64,000 bases of DNA, from positions 2,003,901 through 2,067,900 of the forward strand of contig NZ_LT977071.1 in the NCBI RefSeq assembly GCF_900250075.1, written 5' to 3'. Below are positions 61,274-64,000 of the stretch, piece after piece (position 1 is the first letter of the stretch; every line of letters begins with the position of its first letter). The notes under the pieces are model-generated. The model worked only from the letters and a program-made list of their open reading frames with translations, searched no databases and had not been told where the DNA came from. This DNA is from Cupriavidus taiwanensis (GTDB lineage: Bacteria > Pseudomonadota > Gammaproteobacteria > Burkholderiales > Burkholderiaceae). The translations under genes were made by a program, and so were the position numbers.

Positions 61274-62671
61274 CTATTGGATGCCGGCCAACTCCGGCAT
61301 TGGCGGAGTCGTGGGTCGCAGACGGATGCTCTTGAGCAAGCCATCCAGCCGTGGGCGGGCTTGCTCGTAAGGTGGTGCGTCCTTCGTCAGTTTGGGGTAG
61401 GAAGCTCGGGCTGCCGACTCCATCACCACCTCGATGGTCGGCAAGATTTGCGAACCCGCCCAGCCGGCGTATCCGGTGTACACATGATAGCCCTCCCGCG
61501 GTGGCTGGCCCGGACGCTTGGCTTCCACCACGATTCCTCCCTGCTCTGAGGTCAGTGCTCCAATCTTTGCGGGACGAGGACCCAGGCGCTGCTTCACTGT
61601 TGTATTTTCAGGCAACTGGCTGAGTAATCCGGTCGCCGAACGACCGGTCGCGTTCAATATCGTCGTCTCCGATGCTCCACCGCCAGGAATCGCGGCAACG
61701 CTGAGCGTGTAGATCACTGCGGGACTATCTGCTAGGCGAAAGGACGTGGATATCTTGTTGCCATAGGTGCCGTCGTCGCGCAGGAACGCATAGGGTAGGC
61801 ACAAGCCCAGGTCCTTGGGGATCTCGTAAAGCTCCCGGGGTTGAAGTTTGCTAATCAGCTCGCGCAGAGCACTCTCGGCGATTTTCCATTGATCTTCAGT
61901 CGGCTCAACATAGTTCTCAAAGCCTCTCAACATCGATTGAAAGGCAACAATGTGCTTACCTAACACAATTGCGCCGCGGAAATAGGGCTTGGCCGCTTTT
62001 AGATCGGCCCGAAACGCTGCACTATTGGGCCGGCGTAAGTCGATTGCCTTTCGATGTTGGCCAGACTTGATATCCTCGAGTTCTTTTTCGAGCCTTGCTC
62101 TATCGTCAGCTACGTGCTCCTTGATTCCAGGCCCAAGGAGCTCCGGTCGCCTCATATACATGTCCTCCGTTTCCTTCTGCAGCTCCAGGGCACGTCCCAA
62201 CCCGCTGAGTGCAGCGGCATTCATTTCCTCCCTGTAGTTTAAAAACTCATCACGCAACTTTGGAGTTAGGGGACCATACACCGCGAACACCGTATTTAAT
62301 TGACTGGATTCGATTTGAATTCTTCCTTTACCCGTCCCGTCATCAAAGTGCTGGAAAAGTCCGTCGAAGGATCCATTCTTACTCGTCTCGGATGAAACCG
62401 CCCATTCCATTGGCATCTTCTCCGACGTGTCAAACATCAGTCTACCTAGGCATTCTGACTTATGGTCGGCAGGCTTGACATACGTCGGTGCCAGCGCCGC
62501 CAGCCGATCTTCACGGCTTGGGTTCGGTATTTCCACTCGTTTTCCAAAGCGATCTACACCTGATGTGGTCTTCGGCTCCTCGGCTTGTCCGCGCGGACCA
62601 CAGGCAAACAATGTCATAACAGCACAAATGCTAGCTATTCGCCTCAATAATTGCTGTGGTCTTCTGGACAT
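61274..62671 (-). CDS. Tli4-like lipoprotein, T6SS lipase immunity
   Basis: The 465-residue lipoprotein has lipobox TLFAC near residue 24. SECLGRLMFDTSEKMPMEWA near the start of the mature chain and KRPGQPPREGYHVYTGYAG near the end resemble Tli4 immunity proteins, a two-domain family that blocks Tle4-type lipases in the periplasm. The body (about 170-290) is helical. I start at 62671 (MSRRPQQL), with GGAG upstream. It sits 22 bp downstream of a PLD-type effector gene, the usual effector-immunity order, though Tli4 is classically paired with another lipase class. GC is low for the window. Confidence 0.7.
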   Translation of the reverse strand: MSRRPQQLLRRIASICAVMTLFACGPRGQAEEPKTTSGVDRFGKRVEIPNPSREDRLAALAPTYVKPADHKSECLGRLMFDTSEKMPMEWAVSSETSKNGSFDGLFQHFDDGTGKGRIQIESSQLNTVFAVYGPLTPKLRDEFLNYREEMNAAALSGLGRALELQKETEDMYMRRPELLGPGIKEHVADDRARLEKELEDIKSGQHRKAIDLRRPNSAAFRADLKAAKPYFRGAIVLGKHIVAFQSMLRGFENYVEPTEDQWKIAESALRELISKLQPRELYEIPKDLGLCLPYAFLRDDGTYGNKISTSFRLADSPAVIYTLSVAAIPGGGASETTILNATGRSATGLLSQLPENTTVKQRLGPRPAKIGALTSEQGGIVVEAKRPGQPPREGYHVYTGYAGWAGSQILPTIEVVMESAARASYPKLTKDAPPYEQARPRLDGLLKSIRLRPTTPPMPELAGIQ

Positions 62672-62693
62672 TAATGAATTCCCTTGCTCCAAC

Positions 62694-64000
62694 TTACGTA
62701 TTAGCTCGATCCGATTTACCAAAAGCAGCCGCTGCGGTCCGCTGCGCACGGTCCGCCTCTTCGTCAAAATCCACATTTGCCAACGTAGTTAGGTTCATCT
62801 TTGAATCATTGTTTTCACCAAGCGTCCATTGGAGCGGCAACGCAACGATAAAGCCTCGAATTTCAGCAGGTCTTTTCTCTGGCAAACGCTGCTTGGCATC
62901 CCAAGTGAAGCACTCATCTCGCGGTTGATCTGGCCGCCAGAACCGCTCATTGAATGGCATGTAACCTTTGAGGACGCTTTCGTTATCATCCCACGTCGCC
63001 CATATTGAACTGCGATTTCGGGGTTTAGCTAGATGTGGGAAGGCGTTTGCATATGCCTCAGCATTTGCGGAGGCTAAAGTTTTGATGGCTTGCCAAGTGT
63101 CTCGATTAGCAGGCGCGTCAAGTATGGTCGGCGCTCCAAGTCTTCCAGCTGGCGCAGCCCCCCCCATCAGCCCAAAGTGTTTCCTCCACAACCCCTTACG
63201 CAAATCTTGCACGAGCGATCCGACCCCTTGCAAATCGTTTCCGTCTAGTTTTGCCACTGCAGGCTTGTCATCATGAATGATGACAGCCAATTCCGAGTCT
63301 CTGTCTCCGAGTTGGCTTCGATCATTGATATTTGCACTGCCAAGAACCACCACGCGATCATCGGCAATCAATAACTTGCTGTGGACATATATCTGCTCGG
63401 TGACAGGCCGATTTTTCAGTACGTCCCAATTGCGTAAGTTGAGTAGTGTCAGGTATTGCTCCCACTCTACCTGTCGAACCTTCTCATCCAGCACATTAGG
63501 CTTTACCTCATTTGCTAATTCCCTCGCCCTCTTCACCTCCATCTTCCGCTCACGCACATACATCATCGCCAGCAACGCGCGCCGAATCCGATTCACCAGA
63601 CTGTGGCTCCCAAACACCAGCGACTGCATCGTCAGATGCTGTTGCGTCATGATGTTGATCGTGTCAAGTGTCCCCTCGGGATGTACAGGCAACACCATGT
63701 AGACATGGAACGGCTTGCCGTCGTAGATGGCCCGTGTAATCCGATCACCCAACGCCTTGCAAATCGGATTCTTCAGGGACTTTTGAGACGGTCCCAGGGC
63801 ACTGAAGCCAGCGATTTGGGCTTGCGTGGCCATGACCCGCTTCAGGTCATTGACAAAGTCGGCGCCGCCTCCCCTGATGTCCCGCTGCACGTCGTCGATC
63901 TGGCTCCATTTGAGGGACTTATAGATCTGTCCGGGCGGCACACCAAGTATGCCGAGTTGCGCGGCATATTTTTGATATCCCGGCGACCCTTTGACGTCCA
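62694..64000 (-). CDS. Phospholipase D-type T6SS effector (Tle5-like), C-terminal part, cut by window edge
   Basis: The frame is open from the right edge to the stop at 62694, giving about 435 residues. It holds the second HKD motif (YVHSKLLIADDRVVVLGSAN, then INDRSQLGDRDSELAV), as in eukaryote-like phospholipase D effectors PldA/PldB of type VI secretion. The first HKD and any targeting region lie beyond the window. The GTG at 63941 is not the start, because coding continues upstream (GSPGYQKYAAQLGILG). It attacks phosphatidylethanolamine-type lipids in the target cell by family knowledge. A lipoprotein immunity gene follows directly. Confidence 0.82.
   Translation of the reverse strand, partial: DVKGSPGYQKYAAQLGILGVPPGQIYKSLKWSQIDDVQRDIRGGGADFVNDLKRVMATQAQIAGFSALGPSQKSLKNPICKALGDRITRAIYDGKPFHVYMVLPVHPEGTLDTINIMTQQHLTMQSLVFGSHSLVNRIRRALLAMMYVRERKMEVKRARELANEVKPNVLDEKVRQVEWEQYLTLLNLRNWDVLKNRPVTEQIYVHSKLLIADDRVVVLGSANINDRSQLGDRDSELAVIIHDDKPAVAKLDGNDLQGVGSLVQDLRKGLWRKHFGLMGGAAPAGRLGAPTILDAPANRDTWQAIKTLASANAEAYANAFPHLAKPRNRSSIWATWDDNESVLKGYMPFNERFWRPDQPRDECFTWDAKQRLPEKRPAEIRGFIVALPLQWTLGENNDSKMNLTTLANVDFDEEADRAQRTAAAAFGKSDRANT

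Noticed and set aside
1..64000. tRNA, rRNA, insertion sequence or attachment site
   Set aside because: No cloverleaf-like sequence, transposase motif or terminal inverted repeat with target duplication was found by eye.

Overview
The window reads as chromosome from a high-GC betaproteobacterium of the order Burkholderiales. Cupriavidus or Ralstonia is the best guess. This is inferred from the GC-rich codon use, a Bug-type (TctC) solute receptor, a Kps ABC-dependent capsule operon, a cyanide-insensitive bd oxidase and a Tle/VgrG type VI module. I see no rRNA, tRNA, CRISPR array or intact insertion sequence.

Layout. (1) 1-10951, minus strand: a group 2 (KpsMTED) capsule locus. It runs kpsM-kpsT-kpsE-kpsD, then a two-domain capsule glycosyltransferase, an acyltransferase, kpsF, kpsC and the 5' part of a kpsS-like gene cut by the window edge. 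The 3.6-6.6 kb part is visibly richer in A+T than the rest. (2) 11463-20924: an MBL-fold hydrolase, then an acid-sugar catabolic cluster (Bug receptor, GarD-like dehydratase, aldehyde dehydrogenase, HpcH/GarL aldolase, FAD-linked oxidase) divergent from its LysR regulator, then a TSUP exporter. (3) 21333-23927: cioA-cioB plus a DUF2474 micro-subunit. (4) 23953-31523: hydratase, two MFS carriers, amidase and a serine-glyoxylate-type aminotransferase, divergent from a GntR regulator across a shared inverted-repeat operator. (5) 31701-36294: an exported phosphatase-like lipoprotein, a tiny lipoprotein and a Tat-exported phospholipase C. (6) 36446-39962: LysR regulator, HAD phosphatase, M14-like peptidase and hydrolase.

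(7) 39948-43211 is the most unusual part. It holds two tandem, same-strand copies of a three-gene cassette: a secreted DPYTDGAR-repeat protein, a 33-residue membrane peptide and a TetR regulator. The two 33-residue genes are short and easily missed. Palindromes built on CTATCTAC/GTAGATAG fill the 17-bp spacers of three predicted promoters: one ahead of each repeat-protein gene and one ahead of the second tetR. The two TetR DNA-binding domains are almost identical, so the copies probably cross-regulate. I do not recognise the effector proteins, and this is my candidate for an undescribed system.

(8) 43320-58367: mixed housekeeping and accessory genes. They include two hydrolases, an AGE-family epimerase, an acyl-CoA synthetase, a Crp/Fnr regulator, a large lipoprotein with a clear terminator, a LuxR-type response regulator overlapping a hybrid histidine kinase, a glyoxalase-like protein and an old-yellow enzyme. 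(9) 58421-64000, minus strand, lower GC: a decaying type VI secretion effector/immunity island. It contains a PLD-type lipase effector (cut by the edge), a Tli4-like lipoprotein, a lipoprotein start fused to a vgrG 3' fragment, a frameshifted DUF4123 adaptor, a DUF3304 lipoprotein and a Tle1 lipase fragment.
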